A stretch of 64,000 bases of DNA from Plantibacter elymi (nom. nud.) (GCF_900177795.1 NZ_FXWJ01000001.1:958339-1022338); one strand, 5' to 3'; positions 25,759-35,284 are shown, counted from the first letter of the stretch. The notes: generated by a model not told the origin, from the letters alone. Numbers and translations are program-made.

Positions 25759-26604
25759 CTACCCCCAGCGGCGCTTGATCCAGCGGTCGAGGACACCGAC
25801 GAGCGCATCGGTGATCGCGCCGAGCAGCGCGAGCACGATGATGACGAAGAAGATGCGGTCGACCCGGCCGTTGTTCTGCGAGTCCACCAGGCGGAATCCG
25901 AGTCCCATGGACGAGGCGATGAGCTCCGCCGCCACGAGGAACAGCCACGACTGCGCCAGCGCGAGCCGGAGGCCGGAGACGACCGAGGGCGTCACGGCGG
26001 GCAGCTGCACCGTCCGGAACAATGCGACACCGTTCAGGCCGAACGCGCGGCCGGCCTCGACCAGGTGCTTGTCGACGTGGCGGAGCGCGGCGGAGACCGT
26101 CGTGTACACCGGGAAGAACGCGCCGATCGCGATGAGCGTGATCTTCGACTCCTCACCGATCTTCAACCAGAGGATGAGCAGCGGGACCCACGCGAGCGAC
26201 GGGACGGCCCGGATCGCCGCGAAGGTCGTCGACAGCAGGATGTCGCCGAGGCGTGAGAGCCCCACGACCGCGCCGAGGACGAGACCGAGCACGGCACCGA
26301 TGAGGAACCCGATGAGGACGCGCTGCACCGAGATGGCGACGTCCTGCTGCAGCCAGCCGCGCTGCGCGAGATCCACGCCGGCCGCCCAGACCTCCGCGGG
26401 TGCCGGGAGTTGCGAGGCCGGCACGAGGCCGAACGCGGTGACGAGCTGCCAGGCCCCGAGGATGACGACGGGGACGAGGAAGCCGCCGAGGACGACGACG
26501 ATCCTGCGGGACCCGAGGACGGCGCGCGCTTCGCGGCCGGACTGGGTCGCCTGGGCACCCGCGAGACCTGCGGTCGGGGTGCCGAGTCCGGGTTGGTCGC
26601 TCAC
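25759..26604 (-). CDS. ssuC: Aliphatic sulfonate ABC transporter permease
   Basis: The protein has 281 residues and six membrane helices after a 35-residue cytoplasmic tail. The binding-protein-dependent permease loop EAGRAFGLNGVALFRTVQLP and ESKITLIAIGAFFPVY are typical of the SsuC/TauC group. GTG 26604 is preceded by GAGAGGA. It is third in the order ssuB-ssuA-ssuC. A family C repeat cluster separates it from ssuA. The substrate may be alkanesulfonates, taurine or a related compound. Confidence 0.88.
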   Translation of the reverse strand: MSDQPGLGTPTAGLAGAQATQSGREARAVLGSRRIVVVLGGFLVPVVILGAWQLVTAFGLVPASQLPAPAEVWAAGVDLAQRGWLQQDVAISVQRVLIGFLIGAVLGLVLGAVVGLSRLGDILLSTTFAAIRAVPSLAWVPLLILWLKIGEESKITLIAIGAFFPVYTTVSAALRHVDKHLVEAGRAFGLNGVALFRTVQLPAVTPSVVSGLRLALAQSWLFLVAAELIASSMGLGFRLVDSQNNGRVDRIFFVIIVLALLGAITDALVGVLDRWIKRRWG

Positions 26605-26636
26605 GGGTTCCTCTCGGGACGGTTCATCGGGTGGCC

Positions 26637-26722
26637 CTTCGACAAGCTCAGGGACCGGGGTTGGGCTTCAGGGGCCGGGTTGGGCTTCAGGGACCGGGGT
26701 TGGGCTTCAGGGACCGGGTGGG
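26637..26722. repeat. Family C repeat cluster between ssuC and ssuA
   Basis: One full unit (cccttcgacaagctcaggga) is followed by three short units of the form ttgggcttcagggaccgggg. It lies inside the presumed ssuBAC operon, so it does not appear to stop transcription. Confidence 0.85.
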
Positions 26723-26734
26723 AATGGCGCCGGA

Positions 26735-27796
26735 CTACTTCGCGCCGATGGCGGACGGGTCCGCGTCGTCCACGAAGCTCGGATTGAAGAGGTCGGCCAG
26801 GGCGTCGTCGACCTTGTCCTGCGACGACACGTCGCCGGACTCCACGAAGATCGGGCCGATGATCGACAGGACCTGCTCCTGCGCCTTGCCCGGGGCCGGG
26901 TCGACGTCGAGGTTCGAGCGCTCCGTGATCACCTTCGTCGCCACGGCGAGGTCGAGGCCCGCGGCGTCCGCGAGGATCTGCGCCGTCTCGTCGGGGTTCG
27001 ACGCAGCCCATTCACGAGCGTGCTCGTAGGCGTTCACGACGGTCTGCGCGACGTCAGGACGCTCGTCGATGAAGGACTCGGTCGCGGCCAGGATGCCGTA
27101 GCTGTTGAAGTCGACGTTGCGGTAGATGAGCTTCGCGCCCGCCTCCTCGGCGCCGGCCATGATCGGGTCGAGACCGGCCCACGCGTCGACGGAACCGTTC
27201 TGCAGGGCCGCCCAGCCGTCGGCGTGCTGGAGGTTCTCGATCGTGACGTCTGAGGCGGACAGACCGGCCTCCTCCAGTGCCTGCAGGAGGAAGAAGTAGG
27301 GGTCGGTGCCCTTCGTCGCGGCGACCTTCTTGCCCTTGAGCTCGGCGACGTCCGTGATCGTCGATCCCTGGCCGACGACGATCGCCGACCACTCGGGCTG
27401 CGAGAAGACGTCGATCGCCTGGATGGCCGATCCGTTCGCCCGGTTCAGGAGCGCGGCGGACCCGGCGGTGGACCCGACGTCGATCGCGTCGGCCCGCAGT
27501 GCCTCGTTGGCCTTGTTGGAGCCGGCCGACTGGACCCAGTTGACGGTGATGTCCTGGTCGTCGAGTGCGTCCTCGAGCCAGCCCTGGTCCTTGATGATGA
27601 GCGAGAGCGGGTTGTAGGTCGCGAAGTCGATGTTGAGCGTGCCGCCCTCGGTGGTGCCGGCGGTGCTGTCGCCGCCGGCCGCAGGAGCGTTCTCGCCCGC
27701 GACGCAGCCGCTGAGGAGGAGCGCTGCGGCGGCGGTCGCGGCGACGAGGGCCGCGCGCCCGGCGCGGGAGGTGGTGAAGCGGCGTCGTGAGGTCAT
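26735..27796 (-). CDS. ssuA: Aliphatic sulfonate ABC transporter substrate-binding lipoprotein
   Basis: The protein has 353 residues. A signal peptide ends with the lipobox LLLSGC and lipidated Cys31. The mature part is a periplasmic-type binding protein of the SsuA/TauA/NMT1 group: LNIDFATYNPLSLIIKDQGW, DVGSTAGSAALLNRANG and NLQHADGWAALQNGSVDAWAG are family-like segments. It captures the sulfonate outside the cell and delivers it to SsuC. The start is ATG 27796. Confidence 0.9.
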   Translation of the reverse strand: MTSRRRFTTSRAGRAALVAATAAAALLLSGCVAGENAPAAGGDSTAGTTEGGTLNIDFATYNPLSLIIKDQGWLEDALDDQDITVNWVQSAGSNKANEALRADAIDVGSTAGSAALLNRANGSAIQAIDVFSQPEWSAIVVGQGSTITDVAELKGKKVAATKGTDPYFFLLQALEEAGLSASDVTIENLQHADGWAALQNGSVDAWAGLDPIMAGAEEAGAKLIYRNVDFNSYGILAATESFIDERPDVAQTVVNAYEHAREWAASNPDETAQILADAAGLDLAVATKVITERSNLDVDPAPGKAQEQVLSIIGPIFVESGDVSSQDKVDDALADLFNPSFVDDADPSAIGAK

Positions 27797-27850
27797 GCGT
27801 TGGTCCTTGCTGTGGATCGGTGCGGGATGACGGCGGAGGTGGTGGGTGGC

Positions 27851-28759
27851 TCAGTACGGGAAGTGCGGGATGGACGGCAGCCGTTGGTCGCCTCGGGCGA
27901 GACCGTGGCGGTCGATGCCGAGTCCGTCGAGGAGACGGCCGCGCAGCTCGGCGAGCTCTGCCGACCCGCGGTCGCGCGGGCGGTTGCCGGGGACGGTCAC
28001 GGTCTGGGCGATGGTCGAACCGGGGTGTCCCTCCTCGCGACCCAGGAGGATGACCCGGTCGGCGAGCTGGAGGGCCTCGTCGACGTCGTGCGTCACGAGC
28101 AGGATGGTGGTGGGTGCGGCGAGGTGGATGGCGAGCAGCAGGTCCTGCATCTTCAGCCGGGTGAGGGCGTCGAGGGCGCCGAACGGCTCGTCGAGGAGCA
28201 GGACGCCCGGCCGGCGGGCGAGGGCCCTGGCGAGCGAGGCGCGTTGCGCCATGCCGCCGGAGACCTCGCGTGGGCGGTGCTCGGCGAAGTCCGCGAGCCC
28301 GACGAGTTCGAGCAGCTCGGCGACGCGGGCACGCCCTTCGGCCGCGGGTGTCCGCTTGGGCAGACCGAGTGCGACGTTCGCCGCGATCGTGCGCCAGGGG
28401 AGGAGTCGAGGCTCCTGGAAGCCGAAGGCCGTGCGCGGGTCGATGCCGGCGACGGGTGTGCCGTCGATGAGCACGGAGCCGGCGGTCGGGTGGTCGAGAC
28501 CGGCCGCGATCCGCAGCAGCGTGGACTTGCCGCAGCCGCTCGTACCGAGGATCGCCACGACCTCGCCGGCCTCGGCGGTGATCGTGACGTCGCGCAGCAC
28601 GGGCCGCGGGGCGTCGGCGCGTTTGCCGGCGCCGCTCGCGAAGGTGCGGCCGACCCCGGCGAACGCGACCGTGGAGGCACGATTCGCCGAGCCGACGGGG
28701 ACGGCGTCGCGGGTGACCGGCGAGCTCGCGGCGAGCGGGCTTGGGGCAGCGTTCGTCAT
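27851..28759 (-). CDS. ssuB: Aliphatic sulfonate ABC transporter ATP-binding protein
   Basis: The protein has 302 residues, longer than typical SsuB because of a 45-residue low-complexity N-terminus. Walker A is GTSGCGKSTLL, the Q-loop FGFQEPRLLPW is typical of nitrate/sulfonate/taurine transporters, the signature is VSGGMAQRASLARAL and Walker B is LLLDEPFGALDAL. It is the first gene of the operon. No monooxygenase gene (ssuD-like) lies in the window, so desulfonation must be encoded elsewhere. Confidence 0.9.
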   Translation of the reverse strand: MTNAAPSPLAASSPVTRDAVPVGSANRASTVAFAGVGRTFASGAGKRADAPRPVLRDVTITAEAGEVVAILGTSGCGKSTLLRIAAGLDHPTAGSVLIDGTPVAGIDPRTAFGFQEPRLLPWRTIAANVALGLPKRTPAAEGRARVAELLELVGLADFAEHRPREVSGGMAQRASLARALARRPGVLLLDEPFGALDALTRLKMQDLLLAIHLAAPTTILLVTHDVDEALQLADRVILLGREEGHPGSTIAQTVTVPGNRPRDRGSAELAELRGRLLDGLGIDRHGLARGDQRLPSIPHFPY

Positions 28760-28890
28760 GGGTCTCGGGCTCCAGGGGTGGGGTGCCCGCCATGCTACGC
28801 GAGGGTGTCGGACCGCTCTCGGTCGCAGAAACAGAGCGTCACATTGGCGTCCGCCGGTGACATCCGGAGGGTTCCGGTGTTATGCGTCCG

Positions 28891-29472
28891 CTACCAGCTG
28901 CCGACCTGCGTGAGGGCGACGTCGAGGATGGCGACGGCCTCCTCCCGGTTGACCCGGGCGAGCAGCAGTGCGCTGACCGACAACGACGTGAGCTGCCGGG
29001 CGGCCGCGGCGAGTTCGTCCGCGTCCGCCTCGGGACGGGCGAGGGCGAGGGCGTCCGAGACCGCGGTCGTGAGCTCGGCACGGTAGCCGTCGACGACCTC
29101 GCGCAGTGCATCGTCGTGGGCCGCGAGTCCGGCCGCGCTGTTGAGGAGGAGGCAACCGCGGCGGGGGGAGTCGTCGGGCAGGGTCGCGATGACCGTCTGC
29201 ACGCCGGAGAAGTAGGTGGTGAGCCCGGCTCTGCCGTCCGTCGCCCGCGCGAGGACCGAGAGGCGCGGTCGGATGACGGTGTCGAGGTAGTCCTGCACGG
29301 CGGCGTCGAACAGCCCGCGCTTGCTGTCGAAGGCGTGGTAGAGGCTCGACCGCCGCAGACCGGTGGCCGCTTCGAGGTCGGCGAGCGAGGTCGCCTCGTA
29401 CCCGCGGTCCCAGAAGACGTCGCGCGCCGCCTGGACGACGGCGACGGTGTCGAACTCCTGCGTGCGTCCCAT
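28891..29472 (-). CDS. TetR-family repressor divergent from DUF1304 and CurA-like genes
   Basis: The protein has 193 residues. The N-terminal helix-turn-helix lies at about residues 27-48 (TSLADLEAATGLRRSSLYHA) and is followed by the usual helical ligand-binding domain. ATG 29472 has GAGGAG upstream. Its own consensus -10 box (TATAAT on the minus strand) lies at the centre of a palindromic operator shared with the divergent genes (29517-29557), so autorepression and joint repression of those genes are expected. The inducing ligand is not known; the target CurA-like reductase suggests an electrophile such as an enal. Confidence 0.92.
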   Translation of the reverse strand: MGRTQEFDTVAVVQAARDVFWDRGYEATSLADLEAATGLRRSSLYHAFDSKRGLFDAAVQDYLDTVIRPRLSVLARATDGRAGLTTYFSGVQTVIATLPDDSPRRGCLLLNSAAGLAAHDDALREVVDGYRAELTTAVSDALALARPEADADELAAAARQLTSLSVSALLLARVNREEAVAILDVALTQVGSW

Positions 29473-29516
29473 GGGTGCCTCCTCTGGCTCGGCCGGCCCT
29501 CCGGACAGGCGGGTTG

Positions 29517-29557
29517 TGTACCGAGCGTTCTACTATTATAGTAGACCCATCGGTACA
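29517..29557. promoter_or_regulatory. Nested palindromic operator with back-to-back promoters
   Basis: Outer arms TGTACCGA (29517-29524) and TCGGTACA (29550-29557) and an inner perfect 17-base palindrome TCTACTATTATAGTAGA (29529-29545) share the same centre at 29537. The inner palindrome contains TATAAT on the minus strand and TATTAT on the plus strand, which are probable -10 boxes of the two divergent units. Bound TetR would block both. Confidence 0.85.
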
Positions 29558-29609
29558 GAATGTCGCTCCGCCCGGACGACTCGACGCCGATCTCCCGGAA
29601 GGCCCGCCC

Positions 29610-29996
29610 ATGCTCGTCGTCAGTCTCGTCCTCGTCGGCATCGCCGCCCTCCTGCACGTCTACATCTTCGTGCTCGAGTCGCTGCGCTGGACCGAGCCGG
29701 CCACCCGCAAGACCTTCGGCACCTCGGAGCTCGAGGCCGAGACCACCCGCGGCCTCGCGTACAACCAGGGGTTCTACAACCTGTTCCTCGCGATCGGCAC
29801 CATCGTCGGCATCGTCTTCCTCATCACCGGCTCGACCGGTATCGGCGCGGCCCTCATCTTCGCCTCGGCGGGTTCGATGCTCCTCGCCTCGCTCGTCCTC
29901 ATCACCTCGGACCGCACGAAGGCCCGCGCCGCGATCGTCCAGGGGACCACCCCGTTGCTCGGACTCATCGCGCTCGTCATCGCACTGGCCGTCTGA
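29610..29996 (+). CDS. DUF1304 small membrane protein
   Basis: The protein has 128 residues and four membrane helices. The N-terminal ALLHVYIFVLESLRW and the middle LAYNQGFYNLFLAIG are the DUF1304 signature. I chose ATG 29610, where the conserved family start lies; the frame is open upstream but that part covers the operator. It is first in a probable two-gene unit with the CurA-like reductase and is under the TetR operator. Function unknown. Confidence 0.88.
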   Translation: MLVVSLVLVGIAALLHVYIFVLESLRWTEPATRKTFGTSELEAETTRGLAYNQGFYNLFLAIGTIVGIVFLITGSTGIGAALIFASAGSMLLASLVLITSDRTKARAAIVQGTTPLLGLIALVIALAV

Positions 29997-30096
29997 CCCC
30001 TCCGCGACGCCCCAGGCGTCACCCCGTCCGCAACCCGACGACGTGCTGCGCCCACCCACCGAAGCATCGAATCACCGCACCAAGGAAAGGCACCAC

Positions 30097-31110
30097 ATGA
30101 ACACCCCCGCGCTCAGCACCCAGATCCAGCTCGTCTCGCGACCGGTCGGCTGGCCGACCGAGTCCGACTTCCGGACCGTCTCCGTCGAACTCCCGGAGCT
30201 CGCGCCGGGTCAGCTCCGGGTCCAGAACCTCTTCCTCTCCGTCGACCCCTACATGCGCGGCCGCATGAACGACGCCCGCTCCTACGTCGCGCCGTACCAG
30301 CTCGGTGAGACCATGACCGGCGGAGCCATCGGCCGGGTCGTCGAGTCGGCCGCCGAGGGCTTCTCCGTCGGCGACGTCGTCCTGCACCAGTTCGGCTGGC
30401 GCGACCTCGTCCAGGAGGACGCCAGCGGGTTCCGCGTCGTCCCTGAGCTCCCCGGCGTCCCGCTGTCCGCCTACCTCGGCGTCCTCGGCATGACGGCCCT
30501 CACCGCGTACGTCGGTCTGCTCGAGGTCGCCAAGTTCCGCGAGGGCGACACGGTGTTCGTCTCCGGTGCGGCAGGTGCCGTCGGCACGATGGTCGGCCAG
30601 ATCGCCCGTCTCAAGGGCGCGAAGCGCGTCATCGGTTCGGCCGGATCGGCTGAGAAGGTCGCCCTGCTGACGGAGAAGTACGGCTACGACGCCGCGTTCA
30701 ACTACAAGGACGGCCCCGTCACCGAGCAGCTCGCGGCCGCGGCACCCGACGGCATCGACGTCTACTTCGACAACGTCGGCGGCGAGCACCTCGAAGCGGC
30801 GATCGACGCCTTCAACGACGGCGGACGCGCAGCGCTCTGCGGCGTCATCTCGCAGATCAACGACACCGAGCGTGCCGAGGGTCCCCGCAACCTGTCGAAC
30901 ATCGTGACCCGGGGGCTCACCCTCACGGGCTTCACCGTCGGCAACTACACGCAGCACTTCCCGGCGTTCTCGGCTGAGATGGGCGCCTGGTTGCAGAACG
31001 GCGACGTCGTCTTCGACGAGACCGTCTACGAGGGCCTCGACCACACGCTCGACGCGTTCCTCGCCCTCATGCGCGGCGCCAACACCGGGAAGATGGTCGT
31101 CAAGCTCTGA
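30097..31110 (+). CDS. NADP-dependent oxidoreductase, CurA / alkenal reductase type
   Basis: The protein has 337 residues of the medium-chain reductase superfamily without zinc. LSVDPYMRGRM, SGAAGAVGTMVGQIA (dinucleotide fold) and YFDNVGGEHLEAAI are the signatures of CurA-like curcumin/double-bond reductases, which reduce alpha,beta-unsaturated ketones and aldehydes with NADPH. A good AAGGAAAGG ribosome site precedes ATG 30097. A strong terminator follows. Under control of the TetR gene it may detoxify electrophiles. Confidence 0.9.
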   Translation: MNTPALSTQIQLVSRPVGWPTESDFRTVSVELPELAPGQLRVQNLFLSVDPYMRGRMNDARSYVAPYQLGETMTGGAIGRVVESAAEGFSVGDVVLHQFGWRDLVQEDASGFRVVPELPGVPLSAYLGVLGMTALTAYVGLLEVAKFREGDTVFVSGAAGAVGTMVGQIARLKGAKRVIGSAGSAEKVALLTEKYGYDAAFNYKDGPVTEQLAAAAPDGIDVYFDNVGGEHLEAAIDAFNDGGRAALCGVISQINDTERAEGPRNLSNIVTRGLTLTGFTVGNYTQHFPAFSAEMGAWLQNGDVVFDETVYEGLDHTLDAFLALMRGANTGKMVVKL

Positions 31111-31148
31111 CGCGATCCCTCGATCTCGCCTGACGCCGGCGATCGACG

Positions 31149-31177
31149 GCCCGTCCACCCACTCCGGGTGGACGGGC
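31149..31177 (+). terminator. Strong bidirectional terminator
   Basis: A perfect 12-base stem GCCCGTCCACCC / GGGTGGACGGGC with a five-base loop lies between the CurA-like gene and the convergent dehydrogenase gene. It is followed by TGTTCGTCGTC, a weak T-containing tract. Confidence 0.85.
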
Positions 31178-31189
31178 TGTTCGTCGTCG

Positions 31190-32287
31190 TCAGACCGCTG
31201 CGAGGACCCCGCCGGCCGCATCGATTCGGGCCATCGCGAGGCGTTCTGCGGCGACGAGCGTCGTGACGCCCTCCGCTGCGGCGTCCCGGTAGATCGACTG
31301 CACGGTGCGCCCGATCGCCGACACCCGCTGCTCGATGGCTGCGGCATCGGCGCCCGGTTCGGACGCCATGGCGAGGTAGATCACGCCGCCGGCGTTCGCG
31401 ACGAAGTCCGGCGCCCACAGGATGCCGCGCTCTTCGAGGGCCACCGCGTCGGCGCGGGAGGCGAGCTGGTTGTTCGCCGCCCCGACCACGGCGCGACACC
31501 GCAGCTGCCCGATCACCCGGGCGTTCAGGGCACCGCCGACACCGCACGGCACGAAGAGGTCCGTCTCGACGAGATGCTCGTCGCCCGGTTCGATCCAGCT
31601 GGCGCCGATCTCCTCGGCGAGGGCGCGCTTCCGCGGGTCGACGTCGGTGACGATGAGGCGGGCCCCCTCGGCCGCGAGCCGTCGGGCCAGACGGCCGCCG
31701 ACCTGACCGAGCCCGGAGATCGTCGCCCGGTGGCCCGCGACGAGCGGGGTGCCGAAGACCGTCTCGAGCGTCGCGGTGATGGCCGCGTGCACACCGGCCG
31801 CCGTCGCCTCGCTCGGTTCGCCCACACCACCGCGATCCGTCGGCAGCCCGCTGACGTGGTCGGTCCGCTCGGCGACGACGGCCATGTCGTCGGCGGTCGT
31901 GCCGACGTCCTCCGCGGTGCGGTACGCGCCACCGAGGGCTTCGACCGCGTCGCCGAGGTCGAGCATCGCGTCGCGGCGCTCCGCGGGGTCGAGGGTCGTG
32001 CCGACGGGCAGGTGGATGACGGACTTGCCGCCGCCGTGCGCGAGACCGGCGGCCGCGTTCTTCATCGTCATCCCCGCCGCGAGGCGGAGGGAGTCGTCGA
32101 CGGCCTCGAGCCAGGACCCGTACCGCCAGAGTCGCGCTCCGCCGAGGGCCGGTCCCAGGGCGGTGGAGTGCAGGGCGACGCTGATGGTCAGCCCGGAGCG
32201 CGGTCCGCGGCTGATGGAGAGGCGTTCGTGGGGGAGGGTGGTGCTGTGCATCGCGTCGCTGGACGCGACCGGGTCGAATGACGTCAT
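31190..32287 (-). CDS. Leu/Phe/Val (Glu-family) amino-acid dehydrogenase
   Basis: The protein has 365 residues. The two substrate-site lysines of the family are visible with the correct spacing, Lys76 in MTMKNAAAGL and Lys88 in GGGKSVIHLP. The Rossmann domain carries ISGLGQVGGRLARRL, and the C-terminal part APDFVANAGGVI is typical. It oxidatively deaminates a branched-chain or aromatic amino acid with NAD+, or catalyses the reverse reaction. I chose ATG 32287 (MTSFDPV) because GAGGAGAT precedes it. It is divergent from the AEC transporter gene. Confidence 0.9.
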   Translation of the reverse strand: MTSFDPVASSDAMHSTTLPHERLSISRGPRSGLTISVALHSTALGPALGGARLWRYGSWLEAVDDSLRLAAGMTMKNAAAGLAHGGGKSVIHLPVGTTLDPAERRDAMLDLGDAVEALGGAYRTAEDVGTTADDMAVVAERTDHVSGLPTDRGGVGEPSEATAAGVHAAITATLETVFGTPLVAGHRATISGLGQVGGRLARRLAAEGARLIVTDVDPRKRALAEEIGASWIEPGDEHLVETDLFVPCGVGGALNARVIGQLRCRAVVGAANNQLASRADAVALEERGILWAPDFVANAGGVIYLAMASEPGADAAAIEQRVSAIGRTVQSIYRDAAAEGVTTLVAAERLAMARIDAAGGVLAAV

Positions 32288-32438
32288 CGTCGGATCTCCT
32301 CGTGGGTGATTGGTGCGGGCTCCTGGTGGGAGCGGATCGCGGGGCGATGGTGGTGCCCGGCTCTCCTCCCCAGATTCTCCACGCCGACCGCCCGCTCCAC
32401 AACCGTCGGCTCGACCGGGCCGCCGGACGGGCTGCACC

Positions 32439-32444
32439 TAGGCT
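32439..32444 (+). promoter_or_regulatory. -10 box of a leaderless transcript (AEC transporter)
   Basis: TAGGCT ends seven bases before ATG 32452, the spacing expected when transcription starts at the start codon; there is no ribosome site between them. Confidence 0.5.
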
Positions 32445-32451
32445 GGACGGC

Positions 32452-33372
32452 ATGGGTGGAGTGCTGACGGGGTTCGCGATCATCGGCACCGTCATCCTCG
32501 TCGGCTACCTCGCCGGGCGTCTCGAGGTCGGGGGCCCGACGACCGGGCATGTGCTCAACCGGGTGGCGTTCTTCGTCACCAACCCGGCGCTGCTGTTCAC
32601 CGTGCTCGCCACGGCCGACCTGCACGAGGTGTTCAGCAGTTTCATCTGGGTCGCCCTCGCGAGTGCCCTGTCGGCCGCCGCACTCTTCGTGCTGCTGAAC
32701 GCCGTGTGGCTGCGCAAGGACCTCTCCGTCGCGACGATCGGTGCGCTCGGCTCGGGCTATGTCAACGCCAACAACATCGGCATCCCGGTGGCGGTCTACG
32801 TCCTCGGTGAGGCCGGCTACGTCGCCCCGGTCATCCTGCTGCAGCTGCTCGTCTTCGCTCCGATCGCGCTCACCATCCTCGATGTCAGACAGCGCGGTTC
32901 CGTCTCCTTCCTCGGCATCGTGACGCAACCCTTCCGCAACCCGATGATCGTCGCGTCGATCATCGGCGTCGTGCTCAACCTGTTCGGCGTCCGGCTCCCC
33001 GAGCCCGTCATGGCTCCGTTCGAGCTCCTCGGCGGCGCAGCCGTGCCGCTCATCCTCATGGCGTTCGGGATGTCGCTGCACGGCATGCGGCCGTTGCAGG
33101 CCGGCAGCGGACGTCGGGAGATCTTCGTGGCGACGGCGATCAAATCGGTCGTGATGCCCGTGTTCGCGTACCTCATCGCCCACTTCGGGTTCGGGCTGAG
33201 CGGCACGCCGTTGTTCGCCTCGGTCGTCCTCGCGGCCCTCCCGGCGGCCCAGAACGTCTACAACTTCGCCAGCCGATACGAGCAGGGTGTCACGCTCGCC
33301 CGCGACACGGTCCTGCTGACGACGATCCTCTCCGTGCCGGTCCTCGTCGTCGTCGCCGCCCTGCTCGCCTGA
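32452..33372 (+). CDS. AEC-family transporter (auxin efflux carrier type)
   Basis: The protein has 306 residues and about ten membrane helices arranged as two sets of five. [20 protein letters not shown] and [15 protein letters not shown] are the two re-entrant signature regions of the family. Members export or import organic acids or hydrophobic amino acids. Adjacent and divergent to an amino-acid dehydrogenase, it could move the corresponding keto acid, but that is an inference. Confidence 0.88.
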   Translation: MGGVLTGFAIIGTVILVGYLAGRLEVGGPTTGHVLNRVAFFVTNPALLFTVLATADLHEVFSSFIWVALASALSAAALFVLLNAVWLRKDLSVATIGALGSGYVNANNIGIPVAVYVLGEAGYVAPVILLQLLVFAPIALTILDVRQRGSVSFLGIVTQPFRNPMIVASIIGVVLNLFGVRLPEPVMAPFELLGGAAVPLILMAFGMSLHGMRPLQAGSGRREIFVATAIKSVVMPVFAYLIAHFGFGLSGTPLFASVVLAALPAAQNVYNFASRYEQGVTLARDTVLLTTILSVPVLVVVAALLA

Positions 33373-33400
33373 CCCCCGGAGCCGGTCCGTCCCGAGCGCC

Positions 33401-33424
33401 GCTGTCCTCCGAAGTATGGACAGC
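33401..33424 (+). terminator. Possible terminator after the AEC gene
   Basis: GCTGTCC (33401-33407) and GGACAGC (33418-33424) form a 7-base stem 29 bases past the stop codon. No T-tract is present. Confidence 0.35.
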
Positions 33425-33532
33425 GATGGCCGGAAAAGCCGAACGATCGCGACTACTCTTGGGCGGGCACGACTGAGATATACCACCGTCCAGTCCGGCG
33501 GAGCGCCGTCGGACCCGACCCGATGGGACGAC

Positions 33533-35125
33533 ATGACCGAAGGCACGACCCCACGACACGAACGTTCCGGAGACTGGGCCGCATCCCGCGAGACCGTCGG
33601 TGACGAGATGCTCGCGGTGCAGGACTTCTCCGGCGAGGAGGAGGGGTACCACAAGACCCTCAAGCCGCGACAGATCCAGATGATCGCGATCGGCGGCGCG
33701 ATCGGCACCGGGCTCTTCCTGGGTGCGGGCGGCCGCCTGAACAGCTCCGGCCCGGCGCTCATCCTCGTGTACGCGCTCTGCGGGTTCTTCGCCTTCCTCA
33801 TCCTGCGGGCCCTCGGCGAACTCGTCCTGCACCGTCCGTCCTCCGGCTCGTTCATCTCCTACGCGCGTGAGTTCTACGGCGAGAAGATGGCGTTCGGCGC
33901 GGGCTGGTTGTACTTCCTCAACTGGGCGATGACGTCGATCGTCGACGTCACGGCCGCAGCGCTCTACATCAAGACCTTCGGCAAGCTGTTCGGTTGGAAG
34001 GAGCTCGAGGACTTCCCGCAGTGGGTCTTCGCGCTCGCCGCCCTGGTGGTCGTGCTGGCGCTCAACCTCGTCTCCGTCAAGCTGTTCGGGGAGATGGAGT
34101 TCTGGTTCGCGCTCATCAAGGTGTCGGCGCTCGTGATCTTCCTCATCGTCGGCGTCTGCTTCATCATCTTCGGTGGCCGGACCGACATCGGCGCCGTCGG
34201 ATTCTCGGTCATCGGCGACAACGGCGGGCTGTTCCCGGTCGGCGCCTTCGCCCCGATGATCGCGATCTCCGGTGTGGTCTTCGCCTACGCGGCCATCGAG
34301 CTCGTGGGTACGGCGGCCGGTGAGACGGCCGAACCGAAGAAGATCATGCCGAAGGCCGTCAACACGGTCATCTTCCGCATCGCGATCTTCTACGTCGGCT
34401 CGGTGCTGCTCCTCTCGCTCCTGCTGCCCTATACGGCCTACCAGGCCGGCGAGAGCCCGTTCGTCACCTTCTTCTCGCACATCGGGTCGGAGCAGGCCGG
34501 GGCGATCTCGGCGTCCGTCATGAACTTCGTGGTCCTGACCGCGGCGCTGTCGAGCCTCAACGCGGGCCTCTACTCGACCGGTCGCATCCTCCGCTCGATG
34601 GCCGTCAACGGTTCGGCCCCCGCGTTCACCGGCAAGATGAGCAAGAACGGCGTCCCCTTCGGCGGCATCCTGCTCACCGCAGCGCTCACCCTGCTCGGCG
34701 TCCTGCTGAACGCGCTCTACCCGTCGAAGGCGTTCGAGCTCGTGCTCGAGATCTCGGCCATCGGCATCATCGGCGGCTGGGCGACGATCATCCTCTGCCA
34801 GATCCAACTGCAGCGCTGGGCGAAGCAGGGCAAGGTCGAGCGGCCGGCGTTCCGCCTGTTCGGAGCACCGTTCACGTCGTATCTGACGCTCGCGTTCCTC
34901 CTGTTCGTCCTCGTGACCATGGGCTTCTCGGAGACCGGGCGCTGGGTCCTCGCCTCCCTCATCGTCCTCATCCCGATGCTCATCGTCGGATGGTTCGCCG
35001 CCAAGCCGCGGATCATGGCCGCCGCAGCCGCACGCGAGGGGCACACGGGCACCTGGCCGGTGGTGGCCGAGCGTCCCGCCATCGATGCGAACAAGCGGAA
35101 GCGCGGGGGCGCACCGCGGTCCTAG
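33533..35125 (+). CDS. Amino-acid permease (AnsP / GabP type APC transporter)
   Basis: The protein has 530 residues and twelve membrane helices. The start of the transport domain, [20 protein letters not shown] followed by TGLFLG, is the consensus of the AAT family (asparagine, GABA, aromatic or serine/alanine permeases). The [14 protein letters not shown] segment is also typical. The cytoplasmic tails are basic at the C-terminus. ATG 33533 is the only convincing start, although its ribosome site is weak. The exact amino acid is not decided by sequence; asparagine is the closest resemblance I see. Confidence 0.87.
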   Translation: MTEGTTPRHERSGDWAASRETVGDEMLAVQDFSGEEEGYHKTLKPRQIQMIAIGGAIGTGLFLGAGGRLNSSGPALILVYALCGFFAFLILRALGELVLHRPSSGSFISYAREFYGEKMAFGAGWLYFLNWAMTSIVDVTAAALYIKTFGKLFGWKELEDFPQWVFALAALVVVLALNLVSVKLFGEMEFWFALIKVSALVIFLIVGVCFIIFGGRTDIGAVGFSVIGDNGGLFPVGAFAPMIAISGVVFAYAAIELVGTAAGETAEPKKIMPKAVNTVIFRIAIFYVGSVLLLSLLLPYTAYQAGESPFVTFFSHIGSEQAGAISASVMNFVVLTAALSSLNAGLYSTGRILRSMAVNGSAPAFTGKMSKNGVPFGGILLTAALTLLGVLLNALYPSKAFELVLEISAIGIIGGWATIILCQIQLQRWAKQGKVERPAFRLFGAPFTSYLTLAFLLFVLVTMGFSETGRWVLASLIVLIPMLIVGWFAAKPRIMAAAAAREGHTGTWPVVAERPAIDANKRKRGGAPRS

Positions 35126-35165
35126 CGCGGGAACGGACGACGCCGGGTCGGCGGTCCGCGGCGAA

Positions 35166-35187
35166 TCGCTAAGCGATAGTGATCACT
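35166..35187 (+). promoter_or_regulatory. Palindromic operator candidate before the DUF4832 gene
   Basis: TCGCTAAGCGA (35166-35176) and the perfect palindrome AGTGATCACT (35178-35187) lie side by side about 100 bases upstream of the GTG start. This is an AT-richer island in the surrounding GC-rich sequence. The regulator is unknown. Confidence 0.45.
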
Positions 35188-35284
35188 TCGGGCCGGTTTC
35201 GAGCATTCCCTTGCACCTCGGGTGTCGGTTCAGCAGGATGTGGGCAACCTCTTCCGTGCACCACCGGACCCCGCTGGAGTTCCC

